Below are positions 1 to 7,202 of a stretch of DNA of 64,000 bases, piece by piece; position 1 is the stretch's first letter; every line of letters begins with the position of its first letter. The stretch comes from Nocardioides agri (lineage in GTDB: Bacteria; Actinomycetota; Actinomycetes; Propionibacteriales; Nocardioidaceae), in the NCBI RefSeq assembly GCF_013778305.1, contig NZ_JACEIC010000002.1:1243708-1307707 (forward strand). The letters run 5' to 3'. The notes below the pieces were generated by a model. The model was not told where the DNA came from and made no database searches. It worked only from the letters and a program-made list of their open reading frames with translations. Made by a program: the position numbers and the translations under genes.

Positions 1-1
1 G

Positions 2-250
2 GAGCGGCGCTTCCACCCGAAGTACCACCGGGTCGCGATCCTCACCCGCGACCAGGGCTGCCGCGCCGAGGGCTGCGACCGCCGACTCGGCCTCCACACC
101 CACCACGAGACCCGGTGGGCCGACGGAGGGACCACCACCGTCGATCAGGGCATCAGCCTGTGCTCCTGGCACCACGCCCGCATCCACGACAGCGCCTACG
201 AGGCCCGGACGCAGCCCACAGGCAAGGTCACCTTCCACCGGCGGACGTAG
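2..250 (+). CDS. HNH endonuclease C-terminus (DUF222-type), 5' truncated by window
   Basis: The 82 visible residues are the C-terminal HNH nuclease domain of the large actinobacterial DUF222/HNH family. They show the two cysteine pairs (C20, C25 and a later C) that usually organise the fold, then HTHHETRWADGG and the closing CSWHHARIHD. In this family a His of the central HH pair and the final HH are expected to bind the catalytic metal. The reading frame is open from the first full codon of the window and stops with TAG, so the start and the DUF222 half lie upstream. These proteins are abundant in Nocardioides-like genomes and often look mobile; their biological role is poorly known. Family call confident, function not. 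Confidence 0.85.
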   Translation, partial: ERRFHPKYHRVAILTRDQGCRAEGCDRRLGLHTHHETRWADGGTTTVDQGISLCSWHHARIHDSAYEARTQPTGKVTFHRRT

Positions 251-334
251 ACCGGAGATCTAGATCCACCAGGTGCATCAGAATCTCCGCTGGAACGCTC
301 GCGCGCCCGACCGCAGGTCGGCGTCCTCCCGATA

Positions 335-427
335 GGCGCCAACTCGTCCGGAGGCGGCCGGGTCAAGGGCGGCGGAGCCGCCGTAGGGAACCCTTGACGC
401 GGTCGTCGGAGGACGAACAATGGCGCC
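335..427. repeat. Nested imperfect palindrome in the 214-base gap after the HNH gene
   Basis: Several arms nest inside one another. GGCGCCA at 335-341 pairs with TGGCGCC at 421-427, CGTCC at 345-349 with GGACG at 411-415, GTCAAGGG at 362-369 with CCCTTGAC at 391-398, and GGCGG with CCGCC at 371-382. It lies between the HNH stop (250) and the 3' end of the convergent DinB gene (465). It could act as a bidirectional terminator, but the nested layout of about 93 bases is longer than a normal hairpin and may be a dispersed repeat. Nothing else was seen in 251-464. Confidence 0.5.
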
Positions 428-464
428 CCGGGAGGACGACGACACCCACCAGGAGCACAGACGG

Positions 465-977
465 TCAGTCCCCGACCGCCCCGTCGATCGACTCGCGGAT
501 CAGGTCGGCGTGGCCGTTGTGGCGGGCGTACTCCTCGATGAGGTGCAGCAGGATCCAGCGGAGGCTGAAGGGCTCGCCGGTCCGAGGTGATGTGATCACG
601 GAGAGGTCGTCGAGCTCGGCGCCCGCGATGACCGTGTCGGCGTCGGCGACCATCTCGTCGTAGAGCGCCCAGACGCGCTCGGGGCCGTCGTCCGCGGCGG
701 TGTGCCACTCCCAGTCCTGGTCCGCCTCCCAGTCGGCGGACCGCCACGGCTCGCTGAGGCCCTCGCCGGTGAACCGTTCGCGCAGCCAGGCGTTCTCGAC
801 GAGGCCGAGGTGCTTCACCATCCCGCCGAGCGTCATGTCCGATGGCGGGAGCGCGGTGGCGAGCTGCTCGGCGTCGAGGTCGCCGGCCTTCTGGCGCAGC
901 GTGGCGCGCTGGTAGTCCAGGAAGGCCAGCAGCATCGTGCGCTCGTCGCCGTGGGTCGGTGGGTCGGTGCGGGTCAT
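465..977 (-). CDS. DinB-superfamily (DUF664-like) protein
   Basis: A 170-residue protein of the DinB/DUF664 four-helix-bundle type. Members use three His residues to bind metal and often act as thiol-dependent transferases with mycothiol or bacillithiol as cofactor. Visible candidates are the His in GGMVKHLGLVENAW and the pair in EEYARHNGHADLIRE near the C-terminus. The ATG at 977 overlaps the stop of the upstream VOC gene as ATGA and has a GGAGG-like site inside that gene, so translation is probably coupled. It is the last gene of a five-gene chain. The substrate cannot be read from the sequence. Confidence 0.8.
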   Translation of the reverse strand: MTRTDPPTHGDERTMLLAFLDYQRATLRQKAGDLDAEQLATALPPSDMTLGGMVKHLGLVENAWLRERFTGEGLSEPWRSADWEADQDWEWHTAADDGPERVWALYDEMVADADTVIAGAELDDLSVITSPRTGEPFSLRWILLHLIEEYARHNGHADLIRESIDGAVGD

Positions 978-1708
978 CGGGGCTTCCTCCGGGTGACGCA
1001 GTAGGTCGTGCCGACGGGGTCGCTGAGCACGACCCACCACTCGTGCCGGGCAACGACGCTGGCGCCGAGCGCGACGTGCCGCTCGACCTCGGCGTCGCGG
1101 TCGTCCGAGGAGAGGTCGAGGTGCGCGCTGACGGCACCGGTCTCGTCGTCGAGCCGCTGGATCAGCCACCGCAGCGGCTGGTCGTCCGGGACCTCGAGAC
1201 GCGCGAACTCCCGGTCCACGTCGGGGTCGAACTCCCACCCGGTCAGGGCGCGCCAGAACTCCACCTCCACGTCGTACGCCGAGGGCGGGATGTCGAGGCA
1301 CACCTGGTCGACCTGCGAGCGGCCGCCGGGCCAGCTGGCCGGAGCCGGCCGCCGGCTGCCGGGGTGCGGCACGAAGCAGAACACGAACCCGCCGGGCGAG
1401 CGCACCACGACGTAGCCGGCCTCGTGCCGGACCAGGACGTGCCCGCCCAGCTCGACGGCCGCCTCGGCGGCGTGGACGGGGTTGGCGACGTGCAGGTCGA
1501 GGTGGAGGCGGCCCGCACCCTCATCGAGGCCCTGCACCTTGAGGTAGCCGTCGCCGTCCAGCGGCACCAGCGTGGCGAACTCGCCGTCGTCGCCCCGCCG
1601 CGGGGACAGCTCGAAGCCGGTGACGCCACGCCAGAACTCGATGCCCCGCTCCAGGTCACCGGGGGGGAAGTCGAGGAACGCGGTGACCCAGGTCGGCGAG
1701 GTCGTCAT
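974..1708 (-). CDS. Two-domain VOC (glyoxalase/bleomycin-resistance fold) protein
   Basis: This 244-residue protein has two vicinal-oxygen-chelate modules: residues 1-115, ending in a VFCFVPHPGSRRP-like edge, and about 130-244, ending GTTYCVTRRKPR. Each carries the WRGVTGFE or WRALTGWEFD signature typical of small actinobacterial VOC proteins. The family includes glyoxalases, dioxygenases and drug-binding resistance proteins, so the substrate is unknown. It overlaps its neighbours by four bases on both sides (1705-1708 and 974-977). Confidence 0.8.
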   Translation of the reverse strand: MTTSPTWVTAFLDFPPGDLERGIEFWRGVTGFELSPRRGDDGEFATLVPLDGDGYLKVQGLDEGAGRLHLDLHVANPVHAAEAAVELGGHVLVRHEAGYVVVRSPGGFVFCFVPHPGSRRPAPASWPGGRSQVDQVCLDIPPSAYDVEVEFWRALTGWEFDPDVDREFARLEVPDDQPLRWLIQRLDDETGAVSAHLDLSSDDRDAEVERHVALGASVVARHEWWVVLSDPVGTTYCVTRRKPR

Positions 1709-2019
1709 GCGACCGCCTTGTGCAGCACGGCGCCGGTGGGGGTGACCCGCACGTCGTCGCCCTCCGCCACCGCGGTGCCGTCGACGAGCAGCGTCATGCC
1801 GCGGCTCTCGGTCGGCGGGAAGAGCAGCGTCACCGCCGGGTTGACGCCGACGTTGCGGAGCGAGCCGCGGCCGGGAGCGGGCACCAGCAGCGTGCCGTCC
1901 TCGGCGCTCGCCCGCACCGAGACCGCCTTCACCAGGCCGTCCTTCGCGGTCAGCAGGTAGCCGCGGTCGAACTCGCGCAGCCGGTCCGCGATCTCCGCCA
2001 GGTCCACCACGACACTCAT
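1705..2019 (-). CDS. Pyridoxamine 5'-phosphate oxidase family (flavin-binding split barrel), short
   Basis: A 104-residue single split-barrel domain. The pattern LREFDRGYLLTAKDGLVKAVSVRA followed by GSLRNVGVNPAVTLLFPP fits small PPOX-class proteins that bind FMN, F420 or haem-derived ligands. It is shorter than true PdxH (about 210 residues) and lacks the PdxH C-terminal region, so vitamin B6 synthesis is unlikely. It sits between YigZ and the VOC gene with ATGA overlaps at both ends. Cofactor and substrate are unknown. Confidence 0.7.
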   Translation of the reverse strand: MSVVVDLAEIADRLREFDRGYLLTAKDGLVKAVSVRASAEDGTLLVPAPGRGSLRNVGVNPAVTLLFPPTESRGMTLLVDGTAVAEGDDVRVTPTGAVLHKAVA

Positions 2020-2648
2020 GCGTCGAGGCTATCGACCCAGCGCTCGCCTGCCACCCTCGTTTCCGCCGCGCCCGAGGTCAGCTCCGCGACCAGCGCGGCG
2101 AGCCGCCCCTCCTGCTCCGGAGGTACGCCGAGGCGCAGCGTCACCAGGGCGCCGTGCTGCGCGTCGAGGACCGCGATGCCGCGGGCGCGCAGGTCGCTCT
2201 CGACCCGACCGGCGGCGGCGTGGTCGAGGTCGAGCAGGTGCTCCCGGACCAGCGAGCGGCGCAGCGTGCCGGCCTCGGCGAGCGCCTCCCGGACCGCATC
2301 GCCGTAGGCGCGCACCAGCCCACCGGCGCCGAGCAGGGTGCCGCCGAACCAGCGGGTCACGACCGCGACGACGTCGCTGACCCCGGATCCGGAGTGCCCG
2401 CGCAGCACCTCCAGCATCGGCGCGCCGGCCGTGCCCGCGGGCTCGCCGTCGTCCGAGGACCGCTCCACGTCCGGGTGAAGGCGGAAGGCCGAGCAGTGGT
2501 GCCGGGCGTCCCAGTGCTGCCGGCGCAGCGACTCCACGACCGCGCGGGCGGCCGCCTCGTCGTCGACGCGCCGCAGCGTGCACAGGAAGCGGGACCGCTT
2601 CACCTCGATCTCCGCCTCGGCGTCGCGGGCGACGGTCAGGTAGCTCAC
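2016..2648 (-). CDS. YigZ/IMPACT family protein
   Basis: A 210-residue protein of the YigZ family (UPF0029 N-terminal domain plus DUF1949 C-terminal domain). The N-terminal part shows EIEVKRSRFLCTL, HHCSAFRL, SSDDGEPAGTAGAPML and VTRWFGGTLLGAGGLVRAY, a close match to the family signature; residues from about 135 form the C-terminal ferredoxin-like domain. The eukaryotic homologue IMPACT modulates the kinase GCN2; the bacterial role is not established. The GTG at 2648 forms a GTGA overlap with the TSUP stop, which decides the start over an in-frame GTG at 2651. Confidence 0.88.
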   Translation of the reverse strand: MSYLTVARDAEAEIEVKRSRFLCTLRRVDDEAAARAVVESLRRQHWDARHHCSAFRLHPDVERSSDDGEPAGTAGAPMLEVLRGHSGSGVSDVVAVVTRWFGGTLLGAGGLVRAYGDAVREALAEAGTLRRSLVREHLLDLDHAAAGRVESDLRARGIAVLDAQHGALVTLRLGVPPEQEGRLAALVAELTSGAAETRVAGERWVDSLDA

Positions 2649-3427
2649 CACAGGCCGAACACCTGGCCGGACAGGGTGACGATGAACGCGGAGACGACGA
2701 CGATGAAGAACAGCCGCACGAAGCGAGCGCCACGCGAGACGGCGGTGCGCGCCCCGACGTACCCCCCGATGACGTTGGCGACCGCCATGACCAGGGCGAC
2801 GTGCCACACGACGGCGCCCTGCGATGCGAAGACGAGGATGGCCGCCAGGTTGGTCGCCCAGTTGGCGAGCCGCGCCTTCGCCGAGGCCTCGAGGAAGCTG
2901 TAGCCCATCAGGCCGACCAGCGTGAAGACGAAGAAGCTGCCGGTGCCCGGGCCGAGCGCACCGTCGTAGAAGCCGATCAGCAGCCCGGTGCCCATCGCCG
3001 CCGCCAGGTGCCGGTGGCCCGAGAAGCGCAGCGCGGTCTGCTCGCCGAGCTCGGGCTTGAGCAGCACGTAGGCGCCGACGACGATCAGCGCGACCAGCAC
3101 GATCGGCTCGAACGCCTCCCGCGGGATCTGGCTGGCGACCGCGGCGCCGCACGCCGAGCCGACGAACGCGAGCGCCATCAGCGGCAGGAAGGTCCGCGGG
3201 TCCGGCTTGATCCGCCGGTAGTACGTCGCAGCGCTCACCGTGGTCCCGGAGATCGCGGCGATCTTGTTGGTCGCCAGGATCTGCACGGGCGCCGCGTTGG
3301 GCATGCCGAGCAGCAGCGCCGGCAGCTGGATCAGCCCGCCGCCCCCGACGACCGCGTCGACGAACCCGGCCGCCAGCGCGGCCAGCCCGAGCAGCGCGAG
3401 CACAGCGGTGTCATCCATCCCGGACAT
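2645..3427 (-). CDS. TauE/SafE-family (TSUP) membrane exporter
   Basis: A 260-residue polytopic membrane protein with about eight hydrophobic segments arranged as two related halves. The first begins GFVDAVVGGGGLIQLPALLLG and the second GTGLLIGFYDGALGPGTGSFF; the G-rich loop followed by a helix is diagnostic of the TSUP family. Members move sulfite, sulfoacetate or other small organic anions across the cytoplasmic membrane, but substrate cannot be predicted. It is the first gene of the five-gene minus-strand chain and is divergent from the secreted protein at 3547, leaving 119 bases for two promoters. A second ATG lies at 3418. Confidence 0.85.
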   Translation of the reverse strand: MSGMDDTAVLALLGLAALAAGFVDAVVGGGGLIQLPALLLGMPNAAPVQILATNKIAAISGTTVSAATYYRRIKPDPRTFLPLMALAFVGSACGAAVASQIPREAFEPIVLVALIVVGAYVLLKPELGEQTALRFSGHRHLAAAMGTGLLIGFYDGALGPGTGSFFVFTLVGLMGYSFLEASAKARLANWATNLAAILVFASQGAVVWHVALVMAVANVIGGYVGARTAVSRGARFVRLFFIVVVSAFIVTLSGQVFGLW

Positions 3428-3546
3428 TCTCCAAGTCGGCTCCCAGTCGGCTTCAAGAAGCCCCCGTCAGAGTCCTCTCACCGAACCGAATCGGACCCCC
3501 ACCGCACCAGACCGTCCGACACCCACGAACCGAGAGAGAGACCACC

Positions 3547-4212
3547 ATGCACCGCCGTTGGCTGAGCCGGGCGCTGATCGCGCTGGCCGTCCCCGCCCTG
3601 ATCCTGCCCGCCGCCGCGACCACCGCCACCGCGGCCGCCCCGGCGAAGGTCCCCACCATCGACGCCGTCGCCGGCATCTACCCCCACCTCGCCGGCGGCA
3701 TCGCGAACGCGTCGTCCAGCAAGGTCATCGGCCCCGGCAAGAAGTGCAAGCCGGGCAAGGCGATCAAGGGTGCCAGCTCGACCTCCGCGTCCTACTCGCC
3801 GGACTACACGACCGCCGACCCGTCCGCCCTCATGCCGACCGGCGCGACCCCGATGGTCACCGTGACGGCGATGAAGTTCCCCAACGCCAAGGCTGCGATC
3901 GCCTACCTGCACGGCTACCAGGCCTCCACGAAGGACTGCCCCGGCGGCGGTGGCGGCACGGGTGGCGGCGGTGGCGGCAGCCTGCCGGACTGCAAGACCT
4001 CGATGAAGAAGATCAAGTTCACGCTCGGCGACGAGCGCTGGGGCTACCAGACGAAGGCCGACTGCCCGGAGACGTCGACGGTCATGAACATGCTGTTCGC
4101 GCGCAAGGGCAAGTTCATCGTCTACGCCAACGCCATGTCGATGGACGCCACCGCGCCCTCGATCCCGAGCTCGATCGACCTGACCAAGCTCGCGCTCAGC
4201 ACCGTCGGCTGA
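3547..4212 (+). CDS. Secreted protein with a poly-glycine insert, unknown function
   Basis: Residues 1-30 are a clear signal peptide (MHRRWLSR, a hydrophobic core, then AAATTATAAA). The mature part has Cys residues at about 60, 135, 152 and 179, which could form disulfides outside the cell. A run of 14 mostly Gly residues near 137-150 splits the domain. The segment TPMVTVTAMKFPNAKAAIAYLHGY resembles extracellular sensor-like domains of actinobacterial surface proteins, but I cannot name the family. The purine-rich GAGAGAGACC ahead of ATG supports the start. A strong hairpin follows the stop. Confidence 0.75.
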   Translation: MHRRWLSRALIALAVPALILPAAATTATAAAPAKVPTIDAVAGIYPHLAGGIANASSSKVIGPGKKCKPGKAIKGASSTSASYSPDYTTADPSALMPTGATPMVTVTAMKFPNAKAAIAYLHGYQASTKDCPGGGGGTGGGGGGSLPDCKTSMKKIKFTLGDERWGYQTKADCPETSTVMNMLFARKGKFIVYANAMSMDATAPSIPSSIDLTKLALSTVG

Positions 4213-4233
4213 CGCCTCCCTCCCCCAGACCGG

Positions 4234-4268
4234 CCGCGTGCCGCACTGCCCCCGGGTGCGGCACGCGG
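4234..4268 (+). terminator. Hairpin terminator after the secreted-protein gene
   Basis: CCGCGTGCCGCAC (4234-4246) and GTGCGGCACGCGG (4256-4268) are perfect complements: a 13-bp stem with a nine-base loop, 21 bases after the stop at 4212. No T-run follows, as is common in high-GC actinobacteria. Confidence 0.8.
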
Positions 4269-4317
4269 TCGCTTCACGTCCGGCAGCACTGTCGGTGCTC
4301 ACCACTACACAGGACCC

Positions 4318-4698
4318 ATGAGCGAGACGTCGGTGGCCCTGGAGGCCGAGCGCTACCTGCAGGCCGTGGTCGAGGCGGAGCCCCAGGAGGGCGAGTGCCT
4401 GGTGTGCTTCGTCACCCGGATGGTGGAGGAGCACGGCTGCGACACCACCTACCTGTGGGCGCGGCGCTTCCGCGACCTGCGCTCACCCACCGCGACCGGC
4501 CTGGAGAAGCGCTACTGGGAGCGGCTGATCACCTGTGACTGCCTGATCGGGCACGCCCACCGGCTGGTGCAGGAGCTGATGGTCCGTGACGTCCACACCG
4601 ACGAGCTCGAGCCTCCCCTGCACCAGCCGTCCTGCGCGGGGGTACGCCGGACCTCGACCCAGGCGTGCGCCAACTGGGAGCGGGTGCGCCGCGCCTGA
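4318..4698 (+). CDS. DUF2695-like small protein
   Basis: A 126-residue protein. ECLVCFVTRMVEEHGCDTTYLWARRFRDLRSPTATGLEKR is the conserved core of the DUF2695 family as I recall it: Cys-x2-Cys, a GCD turn, then an Arg/Trp-rich helix. Further on, CDCLIGHAH gives a second Cys pair, so metal binding is possible. The C-terminal 40 residues are Arg-rich and unconserved in appearance. The family has no known function. The gene stands alone between a terminator and the STAS gene. Confidence 0.65.
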   Translation: MSETSVALEAERYLQAVVEAEPQEGECLVCFVTRMVEEHGCDTTYLWARRFRDLRSPTATGLEKRYWERLITCDCLIGHAHRLVQELMVRDVHTDELEPPLHQPSCAGVRRTSTQACANWERVRRA

Positions 4699-4767
4699 GC
4701 CCCACCCGCACGGGGGTGGCCGGCCTTCTCGAGGCCCGCGTACTCTCGAAGGTGACCGAGGCTTCTC

Positions 4768-5163
4768 GTGAACCGCCGACCTGGCGACTCCGTCTCCGGC
4801 CGTAGCACTGCTCGCCCGGGAGAAACCGTGCCGTTCTCGTCAGTCATCCAGCTCCGTCCGCCGCATGCTCACCTCACCGTCAGCGGTGAGCTCGACATCC
4901 TCAGCTCGCGCTCCGTGCGCCGCGAGGTCGCCGGAGCGCTCGCCGACGGGACCACCGATTTCACCGTCGATGCGACTGACGTGACGTTCGTCGACGCCGC
5001 CGGTCTCGGCGCCTTCGTGCACCTGCGCAACGCCGCCATGGCGCGGCGCGGGCAGCTGCGCTTCGTGGGCGCCAGCGCGTCGTTCGTGTCGGTGTGCGGG
5101 ATGGCCGGGCTGCACCGGGCCTTCGGCTTCGAGCCGCAGACGCCCGCCCACACCCTGAGCTGA
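4768..5163 (+). CDS. STAS-domain protein (anti-sigma antagonist-like), non-phosphorylatable site
   Basis: A 131-residue protein: about 24 unstructured residues, then one STAS domain (VIQLRPPHAHLTVSGELDILSS to GLHRAFGF). In SpoIIAA/RsbV-type antagonists a kinase anti-sigma factor phosphorylates the Ser after Asp in D-S-S-G-L. Here that stretch is D76-A77-A78-G79-L80, so both Ser are Ala and the classical switch cannot operate. It may be a constitutive antagonist or bind another partner. No anti-sigma kinase lies nearby. Start is the GTG at 4768; the exact N-terminus is uncertain because the first 24 residues are not conserved. Confidence 0.75.
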   Translation: MNRRPGDSVSGRSTARPGETVPFSSVIQLRPPHAHLTVSGELDILSSRSVRREVAGALADGTTDFTVDATDVTFVDAAGLGAFVHLRNAAMARRGQLRFVGASASFVSVCGMAGLHRAFGFEPQTPAHTLS

Positions 5164-5179
5164 GGCGCACGCCCAGCGC

Positions 5180-7195
5180 TCAGTCGCCCACCCAGAAGCC
5201 ACGACCGCCGAACCAGTCGCCGTAGCCGCCCCCGCCCCACGGGCCGCCACGGCCGCGGGCGCCCAGGTAGCTGCCCACCACGGCGGCACCGAGGTCGTCG
5301 AGCTCGGGTGCCACGACCCGGCCGTCCACGCGCTCGGCCATCTGGTCGATGAACCGTCCCAGGCCCGGGTCGTCGCCCAGCCGGAAGAACGTCGTCTGCG
5401 CGCCGAGCCGGCCCGCGTTGTCGAGCTCGCGGACGGCGTAGGCGACCGTGAGCGGGTGCGGCGGGTAGGCGAAGTAGACATCGCCGTCGGGCTCGAGGTG
5501 CGAGGTCGGCTCGCCGTCGGTGACGATCAGCAGCACCGGCTGGGCGTTGGGGTGCTTGCGGAAGTGGCGGTTGGCGAGCAGCAGCGCGTGGTGCAGGTTG
5601 GTGCCCTTGTCCCACTTCGCGTCCAGCGCGGTGAGCTGCTCGATCTCCATGACCTCCGCGTGCCGGCCGAAGCCGATCAGCTGGAGGTCGTCGCCGCGGA
5701 AGCGGGACCGGATCAGCGTGTGCAGGGCGAGCGCGGTGCGCTTCATCGGCACCCAGCGGCCGTCCATCGCCATCGAGAACGACGTGTCGACCAGCAGCGC
5801 GACCGCCGCCTGGGTGCGGGCCTCGGTCTCCTGCACCTCGACGTCCTCGATCGACAGGCGCGGACCCGTGGGGTCGCCGGCCCGGCGGAGCACGCCGTTG
5901 AGCATCGTGCGCGGCACGTGCCACGGCTCGGTGTCCCCGAACTCCCACGCCCGGGTGGCGCCGGAGAGGTCGCCCGCCGCACCGGCCCGCTGGAGCTCGC
6001 GGTTGCCCTGGCGGCCCGACATCCGCTCCGCGACGTCGCGCAGCAGCGCCTTGCCGAGCTGGCGCATCGCCTTGGGCGAGAGCCGGTACTGCCCGTCGGA
6101 CCCGCGCTGGAGGTAGCCCGAGTCGCGCAGCGCCTGCTCGAGCCGCTGGAGGGTCCGCGCGTCGACCGCGGCCTGGTCGCCGAGCTGCCGGGCGAGCCTG
6201 TCCAGGTCGAGGTCGTCCATCCGCGCCCCGCCGTAGGACTGCGAGAGCTGCTCGGCGAGCTGGTCGAGGTCGGCGAGGTCCTGGAAGACGCCGGTGCCGT
6301 CGCCGAGCCCGAGCCCCTCCTCGCCCGACATCTGCTCCGAGCCACCCCAGTCGAGGTCGGGGCGCAGCGCCTGGAGGTTGTCGTCGAGCCGGCCCAGCTG
6401 GTCCATCAGCGCCGGAGAGCCGAACGCCTGCGCGGAGAGCTCCATCAGCTCCTGGCGCTGCTCGGGTGACATCGAGTTGAGCATCCGCTGGGCTGCGGCC
6501 GAGCGCTGGGCGAGCGACTCGAGCAGCTCGTCGATGTTCTGCGGGTTCTCCGGGAAGAAGTCCCCGTGCTTGGCCATGAACTCGTCGAAGTCGTCCTGGG
6601 TGTCCTCGCCCAGCCGGTGCTTCTCGAGCAGCTCGTTGAGGTCGCCGAGCATCTCGTTGACCGCGGCGCGGTCCTCGTCGGTGGCGTTCTCCATCGCCTG
6701 CTTCATGCCGGCGAAGCGCTGGTCGAGCAGCTCGCGGCCGAGCAGGTCCTTGATCCGCTCGTAGTCCTCGCGGGCCTCGCGGCTCTGCCAGTCGTACGAC
6801 GCGAGCTCGCTGACCGCGGCGGCGGTGCTGGGCGGGAGGTTCTCGAGCTGCATCTCGCGCAGCGCCCGGTCGCCGTCGTCCATCATCGCGTCGCGCGCGA
6901 GCTGCTTGCGCTCCTCGAGCACCGCCCGGTCCAGCAGCTCCTTGACCTCCTGGAGGGTGCCGTCGAGGTTGTGCCGCTGGGTGAGCTCACGACGGCGCTC
7001 CGCGACCCGGCGGGCGAGGTCGTCGAGGCCGCTCTGGTCCCGCCCACCGCGACGCAGGAACTCCCGCATCGCGCGCTCCGGCGAGTAGCCGGCCATCACG
7101 TCCTCGCCGATGGCGTCGAGCGCCTCGGCGAGGTCGACCGGCGGCGCGAGCGGGTCGCCGCCGTCGTACCGCTTGAACCGGGTCCTGTTCCTCAT
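5180..7195 (-). CDS. VWA-domain protein, partner of a MoxR-type AAA ATPase
   Basis: A 671-residue cytoplasmic protein. Residues 1 to about 430 are charged and helical, rich in Asp/Glu/Leu, with likely coiled coil. The C-terminal 200 residues are a von Willebrand A domain with an intact MIDAS start, DTSFSM, and a later VTDGEPTSH. The tail GRGGPWGGGGYGDWFGGRGFW is Gly/aromatic-rich. It starts seven bases after the stop of the AAA gene, so the two form an operon. Such MoxR/VWA pairs are thought to act as chaperones that insert metals or remodel complexes, by analogy with BchI/BchD and CoxD/CoxE. The client is unknown here. Confidence 0.85.
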   Translation of the reverse strand: MRNRTRFKRYDGGDPLAPPVDLAEALDAIGEDVMAGYSPERAMREFLRRGGRDQSGLDDLARRVAERRRELTQRHNLDGTLQEVKELLDRAVLEERKQLARDAMMDDGDRALREMQLENLPPSTAAAVSELASYDWQSREAREDYERIKDLLGRELLDQRFAGMKQAMENATDEDRAAVNEMLGDLNELLEKHRLGEDTQDDFDEFMAKHGDFFPENPQNIDELLESLAQRSAAAQRMLNSMSPEQRQELMELSAQAFGSPALMDQLGRLDDNLQALRPDLDWGGSEQMSGEEGLGLGDGTGVFQDLADLDQLAEQLSQSYGGARMDDLDLDRLARQLGDQAAVDARTLQRLEQALRDSGYLQRGSDGQYRLSPKAMRQLGKALLRDVAERMSGRQGNRELQRAGAAGDLSGATRAWEFGDTEPWHVPRTMLNGVLRRAGDPTGPRLSIEDVEVQETEARTQAAVALLVDTSFSMAMDGRWVPMKRTALALHTLIRSRFRGDDLQLIGFGRHAEVMEIEQLTALDAKWDKGTNLHHALLLANRHFRKHPNAQPVLLIVTDGEPTSHLEPDGDVYFAYPPHPLTVAYAVRELDNAGRLGAQTTFFRLGDDPGLGRFIDQMAERVDGRVVAPELDDLGAAVVGSYLGARGRGGPWGGGGYGDWFGGRGFWVGD

Positions 7196-7202
7196 GGTCG
7201 CC

